DNA from: Desulfobacteraceae bacterium
Lineage (GTDB): Bacteria > Desulfobacterota > Desulfobacteria > Desulfobacterales > Desulfosarcinaceae
Direction: 5' to 3'
DNA length: 64,000 nucleotides
Assembly: GCA_024230435.1 (NCBI GenBank)
Contig: JAAERL010000021.1
Coordinates: 1 to 64,000, forward strand
Under the pieces are notes generated by a model. It was given only the letters and a program-made list of their open reading frames with translations. It was not told the origin of the DNA and did no database searches. Both the position numbers and the translations under genes were made by a program. Positions 32,520 through 40,987 of this stretch are shown here, piece after piece (within the stretch, counting starts at the first letter, position 1; each line of letters starts with the position of its first letter).

Positions 32520-34319
32520 CTATTTTTTCCGGCGTTCAATCAGCCGCTGATCATACATCTTGCCCACAGCATATTCCCTGCGCCGCATGAATCGTTCCAT
32601 AGCCGGACCTATGATTTGCATTTCGGGGTGTTTTTTTTGCACACTCAGCGCAATTGTAATCTCCTTTGTGCACCCAGTACTATAAGTAGCGTCTTTGCCC
32701 ACCCATTCGGGTGGAATTTTAGTATCAAGAAGTTCAAATGACTTTACAATATCATCATAGGTTTGGAATCTCCAGATGTCGATATGGCCGCTACGCTGTA
32801 CGATTTCCCACATATACATCAAATCGTCGGCATCCATTCCCGGTTCATAATATTGGGAAGGGTTGATAATAAAGGTGTGGGTGGATTGTTTGGTTAAATA
32901 CTCGATAAAAATGGACATTATTTTTTTTGCAATTTTAATTTTTCCGGGAATGCTGCCAATGACGCCACTGTAAAAGATAACGGTCATGCCATTGGATTTT
33001 GCTTTTTGCATTTTAAAAATGATGCTTTGAGCTTTATTTTCAAGATCCTGGTGGGAAAATTTCACCACCAACGGATGGCGTGGTTTAAAATGAATGCAAA
33101 AACCGCCTCGGGCATGCGTCTTGATATTGAAAATATCGGTAGTGAATTGAAAATGGGTCTCAAATAATCGCGTGTATTGATTCAGTCCCCGCGAGATAAT
33201 ACAATCCGCCTCCTTGAATACACGGGCAAAAGTGGTCGAGGATAGATGAAGATTCAGATTTTCACTGGTGCCGTCCGAAAGAACCAGCAAATCGGCTTCC
33301 GCCCGCATCATGCGCACCATATCGTTTTTGCTCATGCCCTGGTTCTCAATAATAATTGCGTCACCAAGAGCCTCTTTAAAAACAGGGTCATTGTCAATAT
33401 CCTGTACCGTAACTTTTGTGAATAATGGGCCTTTTTTAAGGACAAGAATCACCTTGTGGCCCATATTGATCAAAAAGCGAATGACTTTAAGATCCATAAT
33501 TACCTGCCCAGACTCATCCGTCATCCACAATATTCGTTTGCGCTTGAAAGGCGCGGCGCCGATGCCCAAAAAATCAACCAGGTTCTGTAAGCCATTTCCA
33601 TGTTCGTGTTGATTAAAAATTTCCAAAAAATATTTTAATGTATTATCGGCGCACTGTTCGTTTTTCCACAATGACGGTGTATTAGAAAGGTTCAACAGAC
33701 GTTTGAATTCCACCTCGGAAATTTTGGCTTTAATTTCATCAAGGGTCGGGGGCGGATTTTTCAAAGCCTTTTTGTCTATGTGATTCAGGGCTTTTTTAAC
33801 TACGGTCAAATCAAGAATGTTCCGGGCAAGCTGGTTACGGCGATTTTTTTCTTCGATAAAAGGATCGGCGATATACGTGCGGTCCATATAGATTTTTAAA
33901 AGCCGCTTTTCAACCCTGGAAGGAATCATTATTTCATCGCGGGTTTCGTGTTTATGTTTTGTGATAATCAGCGATTCGAGGAAGATTTTTTCATACGGAT
34001 CTTCAATTTGGCGTTCAATAAGGGCTAATATGTCAAGTTGAATTTTATTATAACATTTTTGCAAAAACGAGGATTGATTGCGGTTCATAATAGCTGTAAA
34101 CATTTTATCGCAGCAAGGATAATACCGCTCATTCTCATCGGTATACACCATAAACCGGATTTGCTCGTAAGTGGCGGCAATCTCAGGGTAGGCGACAGGG
34201 TCCATATGGTTTTCAATAAAAAACGTTGTTAACCTGGAATCCATTTCGGGATTTTCGCCGGCCCGGTAAATTTCAGTGGCTGATTCATTGTTTTCATAAT
34301 TGTTCTTTAGAATATTCAT
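32520..34319 (-). CDS. DUF89/ARMT1-like protein with altered metal site
   Basis: I recognise only the central part of this 599-residue protein. ILWMTDESGQVIMDLKVIRFLINMGHKVILVLKKGP (from 263) and LFTKVTVQDIDND look like the core of DUF89 damage-control phosphatases, where the line normally reads DNxGE. ADCIISRGLNQYTRLFE resembles the later metal-loop strand. Here the site is D268-E-S-G-Q272, so the Asn and Glu metal ligands are changed and activity may be lost or different. The N-terminal 250 residues are helical without a match. It overlaps the HAD gene by four bases and is the last of a three-gene operon with a glycosyltransferase. Confidence 0.5.
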   Translation of the reverse strand: MNILKNNYENNESATEIYRAGENPEMDSRLTTFFIENHMDPVAYPEIAATYEQIRFMVYTDENERYYPCCDKMFTAIMNRNQSSFLQKCYNKIQLDILALIERQIEDPYEKIFLESLIITKHKHETRDEIMIPSRVEKRLLKIYMDRTYIADPFIEEKNRRNQLARNILDLTVVKKALNHIDKKALKNPPPTLDEIKAKISEVEFKRLLNLSNTPSLWKNEQCADNTLKYFLEIFNQHEHGNGLQNLVDFLGIGAAPFKRKRILWMTDESGQVIMDLKVIRFLINMGHKVILVLKKGPLFTKVTVQDIDNDPVFKEALGDAIIIENQGMSKNDMVRMMRAEADLLVLSDGTSENLNLHLSSTTFARVFKEADCIISRGLNQYTRLFETHFQFTTDIFNIKTHARGGFCIHFKPRHPLVVKFSHQDLENKAQSIIFKMQKAKSNGMTVIFYSGVIGSIPGKIKIAKKIMSIFIEYLTKQSTHTFIINPSQYYEPGMDADDLMYMWEIVQRSGHIDIWRFQTYDDIVKSFELLDTKIPPEWVGKDATYSTGCTKEITIALSVQKKHPEMQIIGPAMERFMRRREYAVGKMYDQRLIERRKK

Positions 34320-35173
34320 TTTGTATTCACTCCTAGATAGGGAATCACCTGATCAAGGCGGGTAACAATTAAATCCGGCTTGACATTCTGAACCATTGGA
34401 TCTTTGTCCCTCAAACGTAAAGATCTGCGGTCACCGGCAAACAAAATGGTTTGAAAACCTGCGCAGTTGGACGGACCAATATCATTGCGCATGTCATTGC
34501 CAATATAAGCTGTGCGGGACGGTTTTATTCCCATTTTTATCAGATTATCCCGCGCCAGTTGAAACAGTTCTTGAGACGGTTTAGCCCGGGCATGCTGGTA
34601 CGATAAAATCGTAAGCTCTGGAGCAAATCCGGTCTCAGTCCAGCTATCCTTTAAAAAATGTTGAAATATCAAAGGCGTAAAAAACTGCGCATTTGAAATA
34701 ATCCCCAAAATCGTACCCGATGATTTGCAGGCGTTCAAAAGGTCCGTTAAATAGGGCATCGGCCAAACCGGATTCATGATCAATTCAAAATCAATCGCAA
34801 ATCGTTGGGCTTGATCAATTGTTTCAAATTGCAACAGCTCTTGCCAGATATGTTCTATCCGGATTTCCGGAAAACGAATACCTTTGCGTTTTGCCTGGGC
34901 ATGTTGCTTGGTAACCGCACTGATCAGGAGCTGTTGCAACTGTTCCGGATTATGGCGAATCCGGTAATTTTTAAGTAATTGGGCAAGACGCTCATCAGGT
35001 TTTATTTTTTCGGGCAGCAAAAAAATATCGCCACTGCCGCTGATTAAAAGAGTTCCGTAGATATCACACAGCAGGCAATCCAGGCGGCCTTTCAAGCGCC
35101 CCTGAGCCTGCATCCCCGTGGACAGGGGGTAAAGCGGTTGCAGGTCAATGCGAATATGTTTTTCATTCATCAA
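34316..35173 (-). CDS. HAD superfamily hydrolase with DxYGT motif
   Basis: Motif I is LLCDIYGTLL (D37, Y39), motif II lies in LGIISNAQFF, a lysine follows in ARAKPSQELF, and motif IV is YIGNDMRNDIGPSNCAGFQTILFAGD. The second aspartate of phosphatase-type HADs (DxDGT) is replaced by tyrosine, as in haloacid dehalogenases, so phosphatase activity is uncertain. At 285 residues it has a helical cap between motifs I and II. It overlaps the glycosyltransferase gene by 11 bases and the DUF89-like gene by four, so the three proteins probably act together on a sugar or sugar-phosphate compound. Confidence 0.75.
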   Translation of the reverse strand: MMNEKHIRIDLQPLYPLSTGMQAQGRLKGRLDCLLCDIYGTLLISGSGDIFLLPEKIKPDERLAQLLKNYRIRHNPEQLQQLLISAVTKQHAQAKRKGIRFPEIRIEHIWQELLQFETIDQAQRFAIDFELIMNPVWPMPYLTDLLNACKSSGTILGIISNAQFFTPLIFQHFLKDSWTETGFAPELTILSYQHARAKPSQELFQLARDNLIKMGIKPSRTAYIGNDMRNDIGPSNCAGFQTILFAGDRRSLRLRDKDPMVQNVKPDLIVTRLDQVIPYLGVNTK

Positions 35174-36578
35174 AGATTCCCCATTTTAAAAGGCTGAAAT
35201 ATTCCGGTTTCAAAAATGCCTTGATCAAAGACTGTTTGTCGATACGGTGAATTACGCTCTGATTGACAACGCTGCGGTAAATCCGGGCCAATCTATCAGC
35301 GTAATCATTGAATCCGTAATGGCGTATTAACAGGCCGCGGTTGTGTTCGATCAACGCATCGGCATTAGCTGGGGGCTCAGGATGTTCAAGTATCGGATTA
35401 AGTTTTTTTAATGTATTAACAGCATTTTGTTCATTTATAAGGCGCACCAGGACCTTCTTCTGGAACGGTTCGCTCAGCAATCCGAAATCAATGCGCCCCT
35501 TGGATATCAAGCCGTTCCATAGCTGCTGGATATCTACCGTGGACGCCGGGACCCCAAACCGATCCATCGCGTGTTGAAAACATGCATGCCACTGCTGGTA
35601 TAAGTTTTGGGCGTCAATCCATTCCAAGGGAATTTCCAGTTTGCGGTAAAGATGATCCAATCCAATTTTTCGGGATATAAAATCCTGGCAAATGTCCGGC
35701 AGCAATCTTCCCCACAACGGCTTTCCGTATATCCAGGGTTCCAGAAAGGTATATCCGAAGCCTTCGTTAATACTTGTGGTCACAACGTCGCCGCAACCGC
35801 CTAAAAGCGCGGCAAAATCATTTTTCAGTCCGGCTTCAAAAATCACGGGAAGCCGATGCTGGATTGCAAAATGCTTCCATTGGCCGTAAATTTTAATATC
35901 TTTGGCGCTATTGGGAGGCAGCGTGATCATAAGCCGACGCCTTTTTTCAAAGAAACATGTCAGCAGCAGCGCTTCACCGATGTTCTTGCGGCGGATAGCT
36001 CGAACGGGATAAAGGGTAACGTTTTTCAGGTCCGGGCAAACCGGTTGGGTTTTTAAAGGTTCGAAAATCGGATTCGGTAATAGGTGAAGGCCTTGATCCT
36101 TGAGCCCGGCTTGTTGCAACACCCGATAGTCCCGGGTGTTCAAGACAGCATAATGGCAATTTTTTAAATAATTTTCAGTGAAATAGAACTCCGGCCTGCC
36201 GTCTTCGGCAAAATCGTGCACCTGACACAACAACGCAATTGCCTGGTCTTGCAATTTTTTTAAAACGGCTTGCAGCAGATGATTTTTTGCTAACGTTGGA
36301 TTATGAACATGGATACAATCCGGGCCTGCGGGCCAAACAGCGTAAATTGCCTTTGTAATCTGCTGAGCAACGCGCTGAGCTGTTATTCCGCGCGGTAAGC
36401 TTCGATCATAGGCTAATCCGGGGATGACGCACACCGGCAGCCGGCAACTGTCGTCAGCAGGTTCTCCGCTCAAAACAAGCGTCTGGATGCCTAACTTGTT
36501 CAACGCCCGAACCTGTTGGTCTATTACCGAGGTGACTCCGCCTGTTTTTACATGAAAATGGATAAATGCGATTTTCAT
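35163..36578 (-). CDS. Glycosyltransferase family 4-like protein
   Basis: The 471-residue protein begins MKIAFIHFHVKTGGVTSVIDQQVRALNKLG, the GT-B N-terminal strand with the glycine-rich acceptor loop. The C-terminal half carries NEGFGYTFLEPWIYGKP, containing the E-x7-E pair of retaining GT4 enzymes, and RAIRRKNIGEALLL near the nucleotide-sugar site. A C-terminal extension of about 150 residues has no match I know. It is cytoplasmic. It leads the three-gene operon and is divergent from manA, whose product feeds mannose-sugar nucleotides, so a mannosyl- or glucosyl-conjugate is a reasonable guess, no more. Confidence 0.72.
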   Translation of the reverse strand: MKIAFIHFHVKTGGVTSVIDQQVRALNKLGIQTLVLSGEPADDSCRLPVCVIPGLAYDRSLPRGITAQRVAQQITKAIYAVWPAGPDCIHVHNPTLAKNHLLQAVLKKLQDQAIALLCQVHDFAEDGRPEFYFTENYLKNCHYAVLNTRDYRVLQQAGLKDQGLHLLPNPIFEPLKTQPVCPDLKNVTLYPVRAIRRKNIGEALLLTCFFEKRRRLMITLPPNSAKDIKIYGQWKHFAIQHRLPVIFEAGLKNDFAALLGGCGDVVTTSINEGFGYTFLEPWIYGKPLWGRLLPDICQDFISRKIGLDHLYRKLEIPLEWIDAQNLYQQWHACFQHAMDRFGVPASTVDIQQLWNGLISKGRIDFGLLSEPFQKKVLVRLINEQNAVNTLKKLNPILEHPEPPANADALIEHNRGLLIRHYGFNDYADRLARIYRSVVNQSVIHRIDKQSLIKAFLKPEYFSLLKWGIFDE

Positions 36579-37089
36579 CTAAAATTCGGTGGGCAGACTC
36601 CGGCATTTATGCCGGAGAGCAAATACCGTCTCCTTTCTCCTGTAAAGCAGGCGTACCCATCGGTATGGTGCAACAATCGGCAATACTTGCTGCTAATATC
36701 TTGTACAGCGCCTGTTCGGGGTTTTGTCCAAATCCACAGCAAAAGTGCTATACTCCTGCAATTTTCGCCCTTTAGGGCGGGGGTAGTTGACTCCATTCGT
36801 TAATTTTCTTATTTCATTAGGGCCTTGGAGTCTGTAATTATACCTTTATTGGGCCGAATTTGAATTTGTTTTCAAAGCGCACCGATGAGTGCATACGCAA
36901 AGTTTTTGCCCATAGGCGCAACATAACGAAAACGAATTCAAAAGGTCATATAAATAAAAGGCCTTATAAATCAAAACAAGCAAGAGCAAGATATTTACAG
37001 CCTGAAAGACCCCTGATAATTAATAACTGTATATAACATGCTAAGTATGTACAATAAAGATACTTATACGCTAAAAAGGAACGTGCCCA
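36579..37089. other. Divergent promoter region between glycosyltransferase operon and manA
   Basis: There is no convincing gene. Frames here lack ribosome sites and overlap on both strands. The right half contains an inverted repeat: TTGAATTTGTTTTC at 36860-36873 facing GAAAACGAATTCAA at 36928-36941 (13 of 14 pairs), which could be an operator or a short repetitive element. The AT-rich stretch before 37090 must hold the manA promoter. Confidence 0.4.
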
Positions 37090-38328
37090 ATGGAGCATAT
37101 TTTTAAGCTCAAAAATCCGATTCAACCTTATGCCTGGGGCTCACGGACAGCTCTGGCCGAATTCTTAGGGCAAACGCCGTCTGACAATTCACCACAAGCG
37201 GAGCTTTGGATGGGTGCTCACCCTAAAGCCGCCTCGGAAATTTATTTCCAGCAAAAATGGCAGAAACTGGATGCGGTGATCAGCAATTATCCCACTGAAA
37301 TGCTGGGCCGGCAAATAAACACGGATTACAGCTCCCAATTGCCCTATCTGTTTAAAGTGCTGGCGGCGGACCAGCCTTTATCGATACAGGCCCATCCAAG
37401 CATGGCTCAGGCTCAAAAAGGGTACGAATACGAAAAATCTCAGGGAATTTACCTGACAGCTGCGAATCGGAACTACAAAGACAATCGCCATAAACCGGAA
37501 TGTATTGTCGCTTTGACGCCCTTTTGGGGGATTTGCGGTTTTCGCCCGGTTTCACAAATGCTGTCTTTGCTCAAAACCGTATGGCCTGATGGAATGAAAA
37601 AAAACATTTCCAATCTTGAAGATTCTCCGGACAGCAGGGGAGTGCGCCGTTTTTTCAACTTTCTTATGCAGCTTTCCCCGGATCAACGTCTTGATTTGAT
37701 ACCACGTGTTTTGAAAAATACGGAAAAAATCAAAAATCAAGACCGAGCGTTTGAGTGGATGCGGGTCCTGAATAATTATTATCCTAATGATATCGGAGTA
37801 TTATCGCCATTGCTACTAAACCTGGTCTGCTTACAGCCCGGCGAGGGCCTTTTTCTTGCCGCGGGTCAATTGCATGCTTATTTGTCAGGGCTGGGAATTG
37901 AAATTATGGCAAACTCCGATAATGTTTTGCGTGGCGGATTAACCCCTAAGCACGTGGATGTTCCCGAGTTAATGAAAATTTTGGATTTCAATCCCGGCTC
38001 ATTGTCCATATTGAAACCCGAACCGGTCAGCGATACGGAATCTTGTTATGAAAGCCTGGCAGATGAATTTGAACTTTCATGCATTCACATATCATCTTCA
38101 AAGAAACATATTTCGGCGCAAGCGCAGCTACGGTCTCCTGAAATCCTGTTATGCTCAAACGGCAACGCCGTTATCCGGCGGATTGCCGATCCTGATGAAT
38201 GTGTAAACCTCGAAAAAGCAGAATCCGCCTTCGTTGCTTTTGATGCCGGGCAGTATGCCATCGAGGGCAGCGCCAGCTTGTTTAAAGCGGCTGTGAACCG
38301 GAATAAATATCCGCGGCCGGCAAAATGA
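37090..38328 (+). CDS. manA: Mannose-6-phosphate isomerase, class I
   Basis: The 412-residue zinc enzyme opens FKLKNPIQPYAWGSRTAL and has the cupin metal ligands in SIQAHPS and NYKDNRHKPE. The C-terminal block AGQLHAYLSGLGIEIMANSDNVLRGGLTPKHVD is the classic type I PMI signature. It interconverts fructose-6-phosphate and mannose-6-phosphate for GDP-mannose or catabolism. AAGGAACG precedes the start. It stands alone on this strand, divergent from the glycosyltransferase-HAD-DUF89 operon. Confidence 0.95.
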   Translation: MEHIFKLKNPIQPYAWGSRTALAEFLGQTPSDNSPQAELWMGAHPKAASEIYFQQKWQKLDAVISNYPTEMLGRQINTDYSSQLPYLFKVLAADQPLSIQAHPSMAQAQKGYEYEKSQGIYLTAANRNYKDNRHKPECIVALTPFWGICGFRPVSQMLSLLKTVWPDGMKKNISNLEDSPDSRGVRRFFNFLMQLSPDQRLDLIPRVLKNTEKIKNQDRAFEWMRVLNNYYPNDIGVLSPLLLNLVCLQPGEGLFLAAGQLHAYLSGLGIEIMANSDNVLRGGLTPKHVDVPELMKILDFNPGSLSILKPEPVSDTESCYESLADEFELSCIHISSSKKHISAQAQLRSPEILLCSNGNAVIRRIADPDECVNLEKAESAFVAFDAGQYAIEGSASLFKAAVNRNKYPRPAK

Positions 38329-38382
38329 CCGCTTTACCTATAGACGTGCGCAGCACCTTGCAATTTGCAAAAGGAGGGGGCA

Positions 38383-38601
38383 ATGATTCGCTACAGCGGT
38401 ATCAACCATTTGGCTATGGTTACCAACGACATGACAGGTACTATACGGTTTTGGCGTGATTTGCTTGGAATGCGGCTGATCGGCGGGCTGGAAGGGCCGG
38501 AGCCCCAACCCGGGCATTGGCCTGAAACGGTGGCCATCACACAGGAAAAAGACCGTTTTGTCTATCCGGGTGAGGGAAAAATCTTAGCTGGTAAGAAGTA
38601 A
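38383..38601 (+). pseudogene. VOC/glyoxalase family remnant with internal deletion
   Basis: The 72-codon frame starts like a vicinal-oxygen-chelate protein (YSGINHLAMVTNDMTGTIRFWRDLLGMRL, with the first metal histidine). After residue 30 it jumps to a Pro-rich tail (GPEPQPGHWPE...RFVYPGEGKIL) that resembles the end of longer VOC proteins. A complete VOC domain needs about 120 residues, so the second half-module is missing. GGAGGGGG ahead of the ATG is a strong ribosome site, so it may still be translated. Repeat copy 3 begins ten bases after the stop. Confidence 0.5.
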
Positions 38602-38610
38602 GGCGAACTA

Positions 38611-38768
38611 AGGCGATTTGTGTTAGAGCTTGTTTGGGAAATAGAAAATTTAGCGAAAAAGTGCGAATACGTAAAGTATGCAAAACTTTGGCGCGCCTTG
38701 AAGGCGAAAAAAATCTAAGCCCAATATGTTATCTGTTAAAATGATATATTTTTTTCTGCCAATCGCCT
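38611..38768 (+). repeat. Long-palindrome repeat, copy 3
   Basis: It has ends AGGCGATTTG and CCAATCGCCT, with the inner part GTGCGAATACGTAAAGTATG and ACTTTGGCGCGCC in the same sense as copy 1. The left arm is degenerate (TGTTAGAGCTTGTTTGGGAA), so pairing across the element is partly lost. A partial second left end (TAAGGCGAA) overlaps the stop of the VOC remnant. Confidence 0.8.
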
Positions 38769-39097
38769 GAGTTAACCTTCTGCAAATCTATATTAAAAAA
38801 TAATATCCTTCTTGACACTTTCTGGCATTATTTGTCATTTTAAAGTATTGCCGGGTTAGAGACAGTTGAATTCAAGCGCCCATCTAAATTCATTTCCCAG
38901 GTAATTTGGCCGCCTAAATTATAAGCGAATTCGCTGTAAGCATCATGCGGAAAAAGCAGTTCCAGCTTCAAACGCATTATAGAGAAAATCCAAAATAAAG
39001 TAACCGTTCAAGCCCCTATAGACAGGGTGTCTTGCGTTTACAGGTTATAGAACAAGCGCCTTTTTTATTGCTATAATAACTATAAGGAGGATACTGG
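38769..39097. other. Leader region of the glutamate synthase-like gene
   Basis: No gene is seen. A TTGACA at 38812-38817 followed by AT-rich sequence could be a promoter, leaving a leader of more than 200 bases. A TATAAT directly before the ribosome site (AAGGAGG near 39084) lies too close to the ATG to act as the -10 box. I recognise no riboswitch. Confidence 0.3.
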
Positions 39098-40681
39098 ATG
39101 AATTTATGCCGACCTAATTCAAACGAAGCTTTGCAGACAAGAAACCGTTCCCGAAGCATAGCGCCCCAATCAGGATTATGCAGCCGGTGCGTGGATGGAT
39201 GTAAGGGCAATTGCGATCTTTTCAAATCTACGTTCCGTGGCAGAGAACTGCTCTATCCCGGACCCTTTGGCGCAGTCACCGCCGGGGCGGACAAGGATTA
39301 TCCTGTAGATTATTCCCATCTGAATATCATGGGATATGCCGTCGGAGCGGAAGGAATTGAAGCTGATCCTGATCACGCCGTTTTTCCTGTAGTCAACACT
39401 GAAGCATGGTACGGCGCCACGGAAAAAATTAAAATGAAAATCCCAATGTTTACAGGTGCTTTGGGCAGCACGGAGATTGCCCGTGTAAACTGGAGCCATT
39501 TTGCCGTTGGAGCGGCGATTTCGGGAATCAGCCTTGTTTGCGGCGAAAATGTTTGCGGGATTGATCCGAAATTGGAATTTGACAAAAACGGTATGGTCAA
39601 AAAGTCACCCGATATGAAGCGCAGGATAGACCAATATCGCCGGTATCACGAAGGATACGGCGATATTATGGTTCAGATGAATGTTGAAGACACAAGGCTG
39701 GGCGTTGCCGAATACGTTATCGATAAGTTGGGCGTTGAAACCATTGAATTGAAATGGGGCCAGGGAGCAAAGTGTATCGGCGGTGAAATCAAGGTGGATA
39801 CGGTTGAGCGGGGCTTGGAATTACTCAATCGCGGTTACATTGTAACACCGGACCCATCAGACGAGTCGAATCAAAGGGCTTTTAAGGACGGTGCGATTAA
39901 AGAGTTTGAACGTCATTCCCGTGTAGGCTTTTTAGAGCAGGATGAGTTCATGAAAGAGGTCGATCGTATTCGCAAACTCGGCGCAAAGCGTATCACGCTC
40001 AAAACCGGAGCTTACCCAATGCGTGAACTGGCCATGGCGATTCGTTGGTCCTCGGACGCCAAAATCAGCCTTGTTACCATTGACGGCTCCCCTGGCGGTA
40101 CAGGTATGAGCCCCTGGCGCATGATGACCGAATGGGGCATACCCGCAATCTACTTACATTCCATGGCTTATGAGCTTTGCCTCAGACTGGCAAGCAAGGG
40201 AGCATGGGTGCCCGATATTGCCTTTGCAGGCGGATTTTCCTCAGAAGATCATATTTTTAAAGCCCTTGCCTTAGGCGCTCCATACTGCAAAGCGGTCTGC
40301 ATGGGACGCGCCCTGATGATTCCAGGAATGGTGGGAAAAAACATCGAAAAGTGGCTAAAAGGCGAAGACGGAGGTCTTCCTCCCTCAGTGTCTAAATTCG
40401 GTAAAACAAAAGAAGAGATCTTTGTATCCTATGAAGAATTGAAAACAAAATATGGTAAGGAAATCAAAAACATTCCGCTGGGCGCTATCGGCATCTACAG
40501 TGCTGCGGAAAAAATCCGTATAGGCTTACAGCAGCTTATGGCCGGCTCGCGTAAATGGCGGACACATCTTATCACCAGAAAAGATCTGGCGTCATTGACC
40601 GAAGAAGCCGCTAAAATCACGGGTATTCCCTATATCATGGACGCCTACAGAGAAGAAGCCCTTGCAATTATTGACGCTTAG
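39098..40681 (+). CDS. FMN-binding glutamate synthase family protein
   Basis: The 527-residue protein matches the central FMN/synthase domain of GOGAT as found in stand-alone archaeal-type proteins. It shows IKMKIPMFTGALGS, the phosphate-binding TIDGSPGGTGMSPW and AGGFSSEDHIFKALALGAPYCKAVCMGRALMIPG. The N-terminus has a short cysteine cluster (LCSRCVDGCKGNC) that may hold an iron-sulphur centre. The amidotransferase domain and a partner small subunit are absent here, so the electron donor is unknown and strict glutamate synthase activity is unproven. AAGGAGG precedes the ATG. It appears monocistronic, followed by repeat copy 4. Confidence 0.85.
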   Translation: MNLCRPNSNEALQTRNRSRSIAPQSGLCSRCVDGCKGNCDLFKSTFRGRELLYPGPFGAVTAGADKDYPVDYSHLNIMGYAVGAEGIEADPDHAVFPVVNTEAWYGATEKIKMKIPMFTGALGSTEIARVNWSHFAVGAAISGISLVCGENVCGIDPKLEFDKNGMVKKSPDMKRRIDQYRRYHEGYGDIMVQMNVEDTRLGVAEYVIDKLGVETIELKWGQGAKCIGGEIKVDTVERGLELLNRGYIVTPDPSDESNQRAFKDGAIKEFERHSRVGFLEQDEFMKEVDRIRKLGAKRITLKTGAYPMRELAMAIRWSSDAKISLVTIDGSPGGTGMSPWRMMTEWGIPAIYLHSMAYELCLRLASKGAWVPDIAFAGGFSSEDHIFKALALGAPYCKAVCMGRALMIPGMVGKNIEKWLKGEDGGLPPSVSKFGKTKEEIFVSYEELKTKYGKEIKNIPLGAIGIYSAAEKIRIGLQQLMAGSRKWRTHLITRKDLASLTEEAAKITGIPYIMDAYREEALAIIDA

Positions 40682-40780
40682 CGTCTTCCAAAGCCATAGA
40701 AATGAAAAATATGACTGCGGGCTGGATTGAGTAAAAGCAAATCCGGATTACACTCGATCCAATCAGCAAAGTCATGGCTT

Positions 40781-40952
40781 AGGCGATTGGCGAAAAAGAA
40801 TATACCAGATTGAGCAGAATTTTTTTTCGTCTTCAAGGCGCGCCAAAGATTGATGATCAGTTTGCATACTATACGTATTCGCACCTTTGGCATAACGCAC
40901 AAGACGGGAAAAAAGACATACAAGATGGTATATTCTTTAACCTAAATCGCCT
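40781..40952 (-). repeat. Long-palindrome repeat, copy 4 (reverse orientation)
   Basis: AGGCGATTGGCG at the left and AATCGCCT at the right enclose the inner arms GCGCGCCAAAGATTG and GTATTCGCACCTTTGGC in the same sense as copy 2. Directly after the right end a further left-end sequence AGGCGATTTG begins at 40954, so two elements may have been joined. The element lies between two convergent genes. Confidence 0.85.
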
Positions 40953-40987
40953 TAGGCGATTTGTAACTTGGCAGCCTGATCAGCGCT

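Noticed and set aside
36575-36803. Short frames on both strands upstream of the glycosyltransferase gene
   Set aside because: They overlap one another on opposite strands, lack ribosome sites, and read as low-complexity cysteine-rich peptides.
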